A stretch of DNA of 64,000 nucleotides. It comes from Agelaius tricolor (lineage: Eukaryota > Chordata > Aves > Passeriformes > Icteridae). The notes beneath the pieces are model-generated. The model saw only the letters and a program-made list of their open reading frames with translations. It was not told the origin of the DNA and did no database searches. Positions 12,501 to 24,500 of this stretch are shown here, piece by piece. The stretch lies in contig JALJCS010000028.1 of assembly GCA_023055355.1 (NCBI GenBank), positions 8,742,418-8,806,417 of the forward strand, written 5' to 3'. The stretch's first letter is position 1. Each line of letters starts with the position of its first letter. Position numbers and translations under genes: made by a program.

Positions 12501-15500
12501 GTCATTCTGCTGAGTGTGTGAGTGAACCCCAAATGCAGAGGGAGCCCCACACCTGAATGTCTTTGGGGGGTGAAAACTTCAATCACACCTTCAGGATGGA
12601 CTCAGGAGGGGTTTGTGGTGTGTGTGTGTAAATCAGCCATGGCAGCTCCCAGACTTTGCTTTCACAGCTGAATCTCCAACCTCATCATTAACAATTTCCC
12701 AAAGCCCCTTTCCCTGCACAGCTCCAAAGGCCAGCCTGGCCATAAATCCATTTTTCCCTGTGACCCTGCTGGAGTCTGCGTGGCTCAGCTGACCCTGGGT
12801 GTCAGAATGGGTTTCAGTCTTGTTTGCTTTGCAGAGAAACTGCTGGGCTTGATCAGCATTGCTGGAATTCTCTGGGACCTGTGGCATTCCAGAAATGCAA
12901 AGGGTTCTTCTCATTCCCACCAGGAGAAAAGATGAGGTGGAGGAGCTCTGATTCCCCTTTCTTAATTGGTGTTTGAGCTGCTCTGGTTCGTTTCTTAAAT
13001 TAGGAAACTGTAAGAAATGGCCTCGAGTTGTGCCAGCAGAGGCACAATATTAGGAGCAATTATTAGGAGCAATATTATCAATATTAGGAGCAATTATTAG
13101 GAACAATAATATCAATATTAGGAGCAACTATTAGGAGCAATATTATCAATATTAGGGACAATTATTAGGAACAATATTATCAATATTGGGAGCAAGTATT
13201 AGGAATAATATTATCAACATTAGGAGCAACTATTAGGAACAATATTATCAATATTAGGGACAATTATTAGGAACAATATTATCAATATTAGGAACAATAT
13301 GATCAATATTAGGAGCAATTTCCTGGGGGAAGAGGCTGCCCAGGGCAGTGGTGGAGTCACCATCCTGGAGGTGTCCAGGTCACCTGGGGATATGGGTTGG
13401 TTAATGGTTAAGGCTGGTTGGTTAAGGCTGGGTTAATGCTTGGCCTGGGTGGTCCTGGAGATCGTTTCCAACCTTTCTGATCCTGTGAAATATTCATGAG
13501 AGAAAAAGAAGAGGCTGAGGCACACAGGAAGCCACCAAGCCAGTGACAAGGAATGACAGGTTTGGGGTGTTTAGAAAAGTCAGGAGGGCACAGGAGGTGT
13601 CTGAGGGGACAGGGGGGGCTTTGTCACTTTGTCACCTCTGCCCAGGTTTCCTCTGGGCTTTGGGCCCAGCACTGCTGGGGCTGGTTTTGCTGGGAGGGGA
13701 GCTGGGCAATCATGAATTTATACAGAATTTTCAGAGGTGGCGAAGCACTGCTTGCTGTTGTTGAAACCATTTTGTTCCAGCAAGAAGGGGAGAGGAACTT
13801 TGCCCCCAGCTGCCTGCCCTGTGCGTTGGGTTATGAGAATCTCCCCCTCCTGAAGGCACCTGCACACAAACAATGCTGAATAAATGATGCTGGGGCCACC
13901 AGGTTCAAAAAGTCTTGGCTGGGAGCTGCAGGGCTCTGCTCTGAAATGTTCCTGTGCTGGTTTATGGGTGGGATTTGGTGCAGGGAGGGCAGGGGGGGCT
14001 CTCTGGGGGCTCCTGTGTGCTCAGAGTGCTGCTGGAACAGGACTCAGCCCCAGGGCAGGATTGGGAACAAGGAGAGCACAAATGGCACAGATTTGCTCGT
14101 TGCCAGCCCGTGGGGGCAGCAGAAAGGCTGAATCTGGCAGGGCTGGCTGGTTTGTGATTAATTCTGGGAGGGAATTCCTTCTCTTGTTGTTACAACCAGG
14201 ATTAGAGGCAGTGCTGTAGTTCAGACAGCATGGGCTGGGAAATCAGCAATATCGCTGGATCTGAATGGTCTTTGAAATGCAGAAAGGGGCTGGGATGAGT
14301 GAAAAATCATTGTGTGTGGTTCTGGGGCTTTTCTGACTTCAGGAAGGCAGGAAGGGGCTCAGGGCAGAGCTGCCTGGGGCAGGGGTGAGGTTGGTTCCCC
14401 TTGGCACTGCCAGCCTGCACAGGGGGCAGGCAGAAAAGCAGATTTGGTGATTGCCCAAGCCCCCAGAGCAGTTTCCCTGCGAACCAGGGCTGGTCTCTCC
14501 TTGGCTGACCCTGCAGAGGGTTCCCTGCTGTCCCTCCTGCCCTGCTGGTTCTGCAGCAGGGAGTGCTCTCCTTGGTGCTAATTGCACTGCAGTGGGGATG
14601 GGAGGGAAGGAGGAGAGGAAAGGTGCATGGAATGGGCTCTGTGCTTCCCTGAGGGTCTCCAAGTGCCTCCCCCAGTGCTCTGCACGCTGCTTTAGGGCCT
14701 GAGCCAGCGCTTGGCACCTGCTCCCCAGGCTCTAATTCACCCCTGTCCTGCACAAAAATCCTGTTAATTTCTCCTCTTTCTCTCCTCAAACACCCTCTGT
14801 TCTGCAGTGCCAGATTTCATGGGTTTCCAGTGGCAGTAGGACTATTTGCATGGATAGAAGTGGAGGATTCAGGCTCCCTCATGCTAGAGGAAGGTGGGTA
14901 GCTCTTCCCTCTCCTCCTTCTGCCCCTTGTGCCTCAGGGACCTGCTGTGCTGGCTGGAGGTGCTCTGAGAGGGCACAGAGGGGAGACAGAGCCTCAGTCC
15001 TGCCCCAGGCAGGGAGGAATTCACTGCAGAGAGCGCCTGGGGCTGCGCTGCCCTGGCTGAGGGGGGAGCAGCAGCAGCAGCAGCAGGGCAGCTGCTGTGG
15101 GGCACAGCTCCAGAGAGGCTTTGCAGGGGTTTTGGTCAGTGCCATGGGAGTGACAAACCCTGAGAGCTCCAGAGAGGCTTTGCAGGGGTTTTGGTCAGTG
15201 CCATGGGAGTGACAAACCCTGAGAGGCTTTTCCAGGGGGTTTTGGTCACCGTGATGGGAGTGACAAACCCTGAGAGCTCCAGAGAGGCTTTGCAGGGGTT
15301 TTGGTCAGTGCCATGGGAGTGACAAACCCTGAGAGGCTTTTCCAGGGGGTTTTGGTCACTGTGATAGGAGTGACAAACCCTGAGAGGCTTTTCCAGGGGG
15401 TTTTGGTCACTGTGATAGGAATGACAAACCCTGAGAGGTTTTTCCAGGGTTTTTGGTCAGTGCCATGGGAGAGACAAGCCTGAGAGCCTTGCAGAGCTCC

Positions 15501-18500
15501 AGAGAGGCTTTTCCAGGTGCTCCTGTATTCCTGGTGCTTTTGCAGCCCTGGAGGAGCAGAGTTCACCCCCAAGTCTCACAAACACCACAGAGCTGAGCTA
15601 TGTCCCTGTGAGAGGATTTATTCTGTGCTCACCCTCTTGCCCCATCTTTCCCTGTTGGCCAAGCAAGGGAGGAGGAGGACCTTTGGGCTGTAAAGAGATT
15701 CAGAAGTGAGAATTTGGGGTTTTTATTCGCAGTGTGGATGCACAGCTGGCTGCTCAGGCCTAACCCTGGGCTCTGTGTCCCTGCCATGGCCTTGCAGTGA
15801 CCTGGTTTGCCTCTGCACTGAGCCCCAGAGCTTTCATATGCTAAGGAGGAGTTAATATTGGGGATGAAAAGGAATTGGGATCAGGGATGTTGCTGCTAAT
15901 GGTTGGAGACAGGATCCCAGCACAGGGCTGGGGTAATGAGCTGGGCTGCAGACATGTTTTCATTTAGCTGAGCCAAACAACGGGGAAAAAAAGCAGCAGC
16001 CTTTATTGGACTGCTGCCTTAAATTGAGCAGAAAATCAGCACCAAATGGGCAGCCAGGAGCTGGAAGGCCAGGCCCTGTTGTTGACATGTTTTCCCCTGA
16101 AGGACAATTGTTCACCTTGGCAGCCTGAGGGCCCAGGCTCTGCTCTGCATCCCCTGCCCTTGGAGCTGGAGCACTGTCCCCTCTGTGGGCTCTGTTCCCC
16201 TCTCTGTGGGCTCTGCTCCCCTCTGTGGGCTCCGTTCCCCTCTCTGTGGGCTCCGTTCCCCTCTCTGTGGGCTCCGCTCCCCTCTCTGTGCTCCGCTCCC
16301 CTCTCTGTGGGCTCTGCTCCCCTCTCTGTGGGCTCTGCTCCCCTCTCTGTGGGCTCTGCTCCCCTCTCTGTGGGCTCTGCTCCCCTCTCTGTGGGCTCCG
16401 CTCCCCTCTGTGGGCTCCGCTCCCCTCTCTGTGGGCTCCGCTCCCCTCTGTGGGCTCCGCTCCCCTCTGTGGGCTCTGCTCCCCTCTGTGGGCTCTGCTC
16501 CCCTCTCTGTGCTCCGCTCCCCTCTCTGTGGGCTCCGCTCCCCTCTCTGTGCTCCGCTCCCCTCTCTGGGCTCTGCTCCCCTCTCTGGGCTCTGTTCCCT
16601 CTCTGTGGGCTCTGCTCCCCTCTCTGGGCTCTCTTTAACTTTGGTTTTGCACCTCCTGAGGCCTTGCAGGAGTGGGAGGTAACCCAGAGCCTTTGTAATG
16701 GCAGCAGAGGAGTTGGGAGGTGAGGGCAGAGAGGGAAAAGCCAAGGTGGAAGAAGTGTTTCCTTTGGCTGTGCCAGCACAGGTCAGTGCAGGATTTTGCT
16801 GTTTTTTTGCTCAGGTTTTACCCTTGGCTTTGCCCCTGCTGGAGCAGGAGGAGCTGAGGCAGGCCAGGGCCTGTTGTTGGAGTTCAGTTAAGGTTGGAAA
16901 AGACCTCTGGGATCATCAAGGGCAGCCTGGGCAGGGCCCAGCATCCCTGGTGGCTCTTGGCCTCTTCAGTGCAGGTCAGGGAGCTGGGTTGGGATTTTCC
17001 AGGGTGGAATTGTGGCTCTGCCACCGTGGGGACTGTGCTGCTGCTGCCCTGTCCCCAGTAAAGCTCTGCTCTCACCCTGCCCAGGCAGTGAGCATTGCTT
17101 TGTGCCAGCCACGAGCAGATTGGGAAGAGTTATTTAGGGCTGGAGGGCTGGGCATGGGAAGGGTTTTATTAATGACTTGCTGTGAGCAAGAAGAGGCTCA
17201 GCTGCCTGGTTCATTCATTTCTCAGCTCTGCACAATCTTTTTGTTCCCAGTTCCTTTTCTCTTTTGCTTCTCTCCCCTTCCCTGCTCTTCCCCCTCCTCC
17301 TCGCGTTTCTTTCTTCTCAAGCCCCTTTTCTCCCCCAATTCCTTTTCCATTCTTAATCCCCATCTCTAACACACACATCCTTCTTCCTCTGCCCTCCTCC
17401 TCCTCCTGGGTTCCCCGTGCAGGTCCCTGCCCTCCCCAGCTCCTGGGGAAGGAGACAATTTGAAGGTTTTCCGCTCTGTTCTCAGCTGAGAGCCTCCTTC
17501 CCCCAAGCCAATCAATGGGAGCCTTCCAGCCCCACTGGGGCCTGGCAAACATGAGATCAATAAGTTATTAGCACCATTCTGTCAGCTGTAATGTGGAGAT
17601 TGATCGGGGCCGGGGCTCCTGCTTGCAGCCTGGCACTTCCCCAGCCTGATAAAGATGACAGATTAAGGGAATAAGAAAAAGGAATTAAGGAGTCTGGCTG
17701 TCAAAGCTGTCACAGGCTGCAGGAGCAGTGGTTTTTTTTTTTTTTTTTCAGGGGCTGAATGAGTGCAATTGGACATTTAAATGGTGCTAAGGGGGTCCAG
17801 CAGCTCTGCTGGGCTCAGCCTGTGCTGAGGGAATGCTCTGGAAGGGGCAGCCAGGGAGCTGGGGCAGCTCTGCTGCCTCCTGAGCCTGCAGGGGGACAGG
17901 GCTGCTGTCCCTGGGCCAGGTGACATCCCCAGGGCTGAGGGACATGGGGCCAAACAGGCTTTGCCCAAGAGGTTTGTGCTCACAGGAACCCAGAGTGATG
18001 GGAAGGGAATTAAATAAATAAAAATAAAAATAACTTTATTATAAATTTATTTATAATAAATTTATTATAAATTTATAATAAATAAAATTATTTATTTATT
18101 AACAAATAAATTAATTTTATGTAAATTAAAATTAAATTAAAAGGGAGCAGCCAGGGCCTCCCCTGCCATGGCAGGGACGCCTGGGCACTGCCAGGGATGG
18201 GGAATTCACACCCTGTCTGTGCCTGTGCCTCTGGTTTAGCAAACTTCCCACTGGAGCTGCTCCTTTCCAGGCAGGAGAAGGAGCCTGGACTTCCAGCCCA
18301 CCCTCCCAGCTGCGTCCTTTAGAGCTTTTCTAAAAGAAAGTTGAGATTCACAAGTTTGTGATTGCTAAAAAGCCTCTCTGCAGCATATAAAATTAATTCA
18401 CATCTCTCTCCTAAGTGCAGTATATCCTTTCCACGAGCCTTTCTCACACTATGAATATTTACCACCTTTCTGTGCCTTCGGTGCGCGCTGTAAAAATGAA

Positions 18501-21500
18501 TTTTGGGAGAGCCTGGGAGCCAGGGGGATGCTGGAGCACCTTCCCTGATGGATGAGCAGGCAGCAGGATAGGCTCCAGCATCACCTGCACCTCCCTCTGG
18601 GCCACTCCTGGGGCCTGAGGTGCTGGACATTCCCTTCAGGTGCTCTGCTGCAGCTGGGGAGGTGGACTGGGAGGAGGTGGGAGGCAGCAGGAGCCTGGGC
18701 ATGGTGGGAGGAGAGGCAGATTTGTAAAGAGCCATTCCTGTGTCCCATCCCTCCCTTGGGTCACCCAGCAGTGTGTCCCTGCTTTGTCAGAGCCATTCCT
18801 GTGTCCCATCCTCCCCTTGGTCACCCAGCAGTGTGTCCTCCTTGCTTTGTCAGAGCCATTCCTGTGTCCCATCCCTCCCTCCCCTCTGTTCCCTGCTTTC
18901 CTTTCCATTTCCACGAGTCTCCTGGGGCAGGGAGCTGGGAGGGGGATCCCAAATCCCAGAAGCTGGCTGCCTCTGCCTCCATTCCAGGCTCTGGGATTGC
19001 TCAGGATCCCAAATCCCAGCAGCTCGCTGCCTCCCTGCCCCTCCCAGCTTCCCCAGTATTTTTTCCCCCCATTCTTGTTGCCCCCAGTTAAATCATGGCC
19101 CTGGTTCTGGTTCTTCCCATGACCTTGTGCTTCCCCTGCTGCCCATGGATGGATCCCCCTGTCCCAGCTTTTGCTGGGAGCAGCTCTGGGGCTGCTGAGC
19201 CCCAGCAAGCTGGGACAGCTCCTCACAGCAGCCCCAGGCTGTCCCCGGGGTGTCCCCAGAGCTGCGGGTTGGGCACAGGGACAGCAGCAGTGGCTGGGAC
19301 AGGGCTCAGCTGCTCCTCTCTGGGAGCTGTCCCTGCCAAAGGAGAGCAGGGAGAGGCTGCCAAGGCATCCCAGGCTGGCCAGTGGGGATTGGCCTCCTCG
19401 GGGCTGAGCTGAGAGCCAGGCACGATGGTTTTCTGGTTTTCCCTTTTCCCCTCTCCTGCAGCCATGAGGAGGAGGTGGGAGAGGGGCTGTGCTCTCGTGG
19501 ATGTTGGCTGGCCCGGCCTGGGTGCTTTCCCGTGGAACTTGGCCCCACTCTCTGTTTGCTCAGGACTTTGTGCTCCAAGAATCTTTCAGAGCAGCCCCAG
19601 AGCTGGGGTGGGGAGCGTGGGATAGGTCCCCATCCCTCCCCACTGTGCTGCAGCAGGAGCACAGGGCAGAGCAGTTTGGGCTGAAACCGGGACCCTTTGC
19701 AGCCCCCTCAGCAAAATCCTCCCTGATTTCCCTTGCCCGGGTGACCCCCCCTGCCCAGCTGTCCCAGGGGTGTCCTGGGTGCAGATTCCCCGTGCAGGGT
19801 GGGATCCAGCCCCCCCTGTGCCTTTGGGGATCCTGGGGATAGGGTTCCTAATCCCCCCAGCCTTAGGCTCCCGAGTGCTCTGCTGAAAGCTGATCAGAGG
19901 CTTGGGCTGCTTAGCTGGGCTGCTGAGGGTGGGGAGGCTGAGGATTAGAGCAGGGCAGGAGACAAAACATCCCCCGGGCTGGCTCTGGCAAAACATCCCC
20001 CGGGCTGGCTGCTGTGCCAGCTGGCTGCTGGGGCAGTGCCCAGCTCCTGCCCCTGCTCCTGCCCCTGCTGCTGCTGAGAGCCTGACTGGGCACAGGGCAG
20101 GGCACAGGGCAGGGCACAGAGGGGCTGAGCTGGGCACAGGGGGGCTGAACTGGCACAGAGGGGCTGCAGAGCCCTGGATAGGGCACAGGGGGGCTGAGCT
20201 GGGCACAGGGGGGCTGAACTGGCACAGAGGGGCTCTCCTGGCACACAGGGGCTGCAGAGCCTGGGCAGGGCACAGGGGGGGCTGAACTCACCTCCACCTG
20301 CCCAGCCCCTCCCCAGGACCCTGCACTCCCCCCCAGCCCTGCCCCTGCCCCTGGCAGCCCCCCAAGCCCCCTGTGCCCTCACACAGAGCCAGGGCTCCCA
20401 GGTGGGAGCAGGCAGTGCCCATCTCCCCTGACTTTGCAGCAGCAGCAGCAAGCCCAAATCTGCTTTGCAAATGAGCTGGCAGAGCAGCTCCTGGATGTCT
20501 CAGCAGCCTCCCAGAGCCAGGCTGTGCTTTTAGTGCCGTGCTGCTCACCCAGCACAGGGCCCAGGGCAGGCTCTGCCCAGCCCGTGCACCTGCAGGCAGT
20601 GCAGAACATCCATCTGAGAGGATGGGCAGGCATTTGGGGTTCTGTTCCCCAATCCCTGCTTTGCCTCCTCTCCCTGCCTCCCTGCAGAGCACTGCAGCTG
20701 AACGGGAGCCAAATCAGGGCAGTTTTTAATATTACAGCTGAAAATGAAAGACATTATCAGTGGAACTGCAGAGTTCTGAAGCCAGGCCGGGCAATAACCT
20801 GGTGCCAGGGCAGAGCTCTGTGGGATCCTGGTCCTGCCCTGCCCCTGGCTGTGAGGGAGATGGGGCTGAGGTGGGTGGGAATGGCTGGGAATGGTAGGGA
20901 CTGTCAGGGAATGGGCTGGGAATGGCCGGGAATGTGCAGGGAATATCAGGGAATGGGCTGGGAATGGCTGGGAATATATGGGAATATAAGGGAACATATG
21001 TGTATGGCTGGGAATGTGCAGAGAATGGCTGAGAATGGCTGGGAATGGGCAGGGAATGGGCTGGGAAAACTGGGAATGGCTGGGAATAGCTGGAAAAGCT
21101 GGGAATGGCTGCAAATAGCTGGGAATATCTGGGAATGGCTGTGAAAAGTGGGAATATCTGGGCATGGCTGTGAATAGCTGGGATGGCTGAGAAAGCTGGG
21201 AATATCTGTGAATATCTGTGAATATCTGTGCATATCTGGGAATATCTGGGAATGGCTGTGAATAGCTGGGATGGCTGAGAAAGCTGGGAATATCTGTGAA
21301 TATCTGTGCATATCTGGGAATATCTGGGCATGGCTGTGAATAGCTGGGATGGCTGAGAAAGCTGGGAATATCTGTGAATATCTGTGCATATCTGGGAATA
21401 TCTGGGAATGGCTGTGAATAGCTGGGATGGCTGAGAAAGCTGGGAATATTTGGGAATATCTGGGAATATCTGGGAATGGCTGTGAATGGCTGTGAATATC

Positions 21501-24500
21501 TGGGAATATGTGGGAATATCTGTGAATATCTGTGAATATCTGTGAATATCTGTGCATATCTGTGCATATCTGGGAATGGCTGTGAATATCTGTGAATATC
21601 CGTGCCTATCAGTGCCTATCTGCGCATATCTGGGAATATCTGGGAATATCTGGGAATATCTGTGCATATCTGTGAATATCCGTGCCTATCTGTGCATATC
21701 TGTGAATATCCATGAATATCTGTGAATATCCGTGCATATCCGTGCATATTTGGGAATATCCATGAATATCTGTGAATATCCATGAATATCCGTGCATATC
21801 TGTGCATATCTGTGCATATCTGTGCATATCTGTGCATATCTGTGAATATCCATGAATATCTGTGCATATCTGTGCATATCCGTGCCTATCCGTGCCTATC
21901 TGTGAATAGCAGCCCCGGAGGGAGCAGCGCCTGCCGGCAGATGGGCCCGGGGGTGGGAGAGGAGCAGCGGGAGGGAGGCAGGGACGGGGGGGAGCGAGGT
22001 GCCTTGGCAGAGCTGTGAAGGCGAGGAATCTTCACTGCTCACATTCCAGGGCTGTCACATGGAGCCCGTGCTGCTGTCACCGGCTCCTTCCCATGGAGGC
22101 TCCTCTGCCTCCGCCCGGGAGGGGAGAGCAGAGCCGCTGGAGTTTGTTCCAAAGCCACAGATGCTGGCTGGGAGCAGTCCTGGGGAGGAGCAGGATGTGT
22201 GACCGTGGCCTCCAGCGCGGGGGGATTGCAGCATCGGGGGGAAGCTTCCAGGAAAGGCAGCACCGAGGGATGGAGCATTGCAGGGGGAAGGAGCTGGGGG
22301 CTCTGGGTGGGCTCCCTGTGAGCCCCAAGCTGGGGGAGTGCAGGGGTTGTGTGAGGGTAAACTGAGGCAGGAGGAGAAAATTCCATTGTATGCACAGGCT
22401 CTGGGTGTGCTCTCTGTGAGCCCTGAGCGTGGGGAGTGCAGGGGTTGTGTGAGGGGTAAACTGAGGCAGGAAGAGAAAATTCCAATTGTATGGACAGGCT
22501 CTGGGTGTGCTCCCTGCAAGCCCCAAGCTTGGGGAGTGCACGGGTTGAGTGAGGGTAAACTGAGGCAGGAGGAGAAAATTCTGATTGTGTGGACAGACTG
22601 GATGAGCTCAAGAAGTGCAGGAGTTTTTTGAGGAGTAAACTGAGGCAGGAGGAGTGAGAGTGAAAATTCTGATTTTGTGGACAGGCTCTGAGTGTGCTCC
22701 CTATGAGCCCTGAGCTGGGGGAGTGCAGGGCTTGTGTGAAGGTAAACTGAGGCAGGAGGAGTGAGAGTGCAAATTCCAATTGTATGGACAGGTTCTGGGT
22801 GTGCTCCCTATGAGCCCCGAGCTGGGGGAGTGCAGGGCTTGTGTGAGGGTAAACCGAGGCAGGAGGAGTGAGCAAATGCCAGTTGTGTGGACAGGCAGCT
22901 GGGATGTGAGTGCCGAGAGCGCTGTCAGGGAGGCTTCTGTCCTTCCCTGGCTCTCCCCAGCCCCTCTGCTCTGCTCTGCTTCCTTCCCTTCGGGTTCTGC
23001 ACCATCCCCAGGGCCAGTTCTGTCCAGGGATTCGGTGGCAGGGTCCTGGCAGGGTGGGTTTGGAGGCAGCCTCTGCTCTTCAAAGCCTTGAAAGGCCCTT
23101 GGAGCTCCTTGGGCAGAGGCACCTGCTGTGCTCTGATCCCCAGTAAATGCCAGGCACGGCAGCACCTGGGCTGCTGAGCTGCCTCCCTGGTGATGGGGAG
23201 TGATGCTGAGTGCTGGGGACAGTTCCTTGGCTGGCAGTGTCCCTGGAACGGGAGGATGTTGTTGTTGTTGTTATAAATAGGAGCAGGGGGTTTGTAACCT
23301 CCCTTAACCCCCTCATTGCAGCAGCCTGGCAGTGCTTGGGCTCACGGGCACATCCAACCCTTTCTCACTCAAATGTGCTGCTTGCTTGGGAGGTTTTCAT
23401 TATGATTATTATTATTTTCTCTCTTCTAAGATGCTGCATCTTTAACAAGCCCTTGATAGATGAGGGTTTGGTGCTTGCAGTGACAAACAGGCTCTTCCTT
23501 CCTGCCCGTATGCACCATCATGCTTTCAGTTTCCCCGGCGTTATTAGGGGAGGATATTGATTCCAAACCTGCTCGGGGACGCTGTAATTGTGTCTCAGAG
23601 ATTCGGTGCTGCTCCGGAGGGCTGCAGTAATGCACAAGGCTCGAGTGTTTCCGTGCAATCCAGAGGGGGAAGATTGCTGAGGACCTTGAGGTTTTGAAGG
23701 AGGAGGGGGGAGAGGGAGGGGGAGAGACTGAGAGAGAGAGAGAGACAGAGAGAGACACAGATACTGTGGTAGGAAGATTCAGAGATCTGTTGTGCTTTTT
23801 TCTTTTTTTTTTTTTTTTTTTTTTCCCTTCCCTGTGTTGTTTTTTTCCTCCCCTTCCTCTCCCCCAGTTGCTTTGCATCAGGGCATGAAAGGAGTGGAAA
23901 CACCGGGGGGACAAAAGGCACCAGAGCAAATGATGAAACTCAGTAAGGAAATCAACTGGATTCAGAATTTATGGCTGGAAAGCGTTGCATTGATCAGAGT
24001 ATGAATAGTCATTATGTGCTTTTGGGCTGCGTGATTAGGAAAGCAGATCGAGGCTCTCAAGATGATGATTTTTCTTACTTTCATTTTTTTCTCTCTCTGC
24101 TCGTAATATCAGAGTGTGTGTGTGTGTGTGTGTGCCTGTGTGAGAGAGAGCAGCAAAATACCAAAGTGTCTCTGGTCTCTCCTGCACGGGGGAAAGTGCA
24201 GCCTCCTCTGACTCCCGGCTCTCTGCTCTCTCTCCCAGATGAAATTTTAGGCAAGAGAAGAGTATGTTCCCCCAACAGCAGCAGTGAGTGTCCTTTGGAG
24301 AGCAAGAAAGCCCGGAGTGAGTCCCCAAAGGGTAAGTGCTGCCTCTCCTCCCCCATCCCCTTCCCCTTTCTTCTCCTTTCCCCGGAGTGGAACTTAATTG
24401 AAATTAAGGAGGGAGGGCTGTGGGGTGGGAGCTGTGTCTGGCACCGGGGCTGCAGGAGGAGGCTCTGCTTTTCCTTTATCTCCTCCGAGGGAGCCTTGCA

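Larger units (their letters stand above)
11389..24238 (+). other. SAMD11 intron between E2 and E3 (12.9 kb)
   Basis: No coding exon found. It holds a solo LTR (11454-11842), an AT minisatellite (13045-13320), CR1 remnants (13321-13490, 16872-16945), and arrays at 15105-15515, 16170-16632, 18005-18145, 18725-18880, 20085-20285, 20870-21910 and 22290-22880. Possible regulatory blocks lie at 17500-17780 and 23380-24110. The rest is ordinary intron. Confidence 0.8.

Noticed and set aside
16036..16779. Open frames on both strands of the 21-bp array, resembling Arg-Gly-rich protein
   Set aside because: A 21-bp unit keeps frame by arithmetic; no conservation signal or splice context.
20545..21667. 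Antisense frames with HRYSQIF repeats (340 and 311 residues)
   Set aside because: Direct translation of the 10-12-bp AATATCTGTG array; all frames stay open because stop words are absent from the unit.
24115..24136. (GT)n near exon E3 as a splicing element
   Set aside because: Short and common in introns; nothing in the sequence shows that it affects E3.
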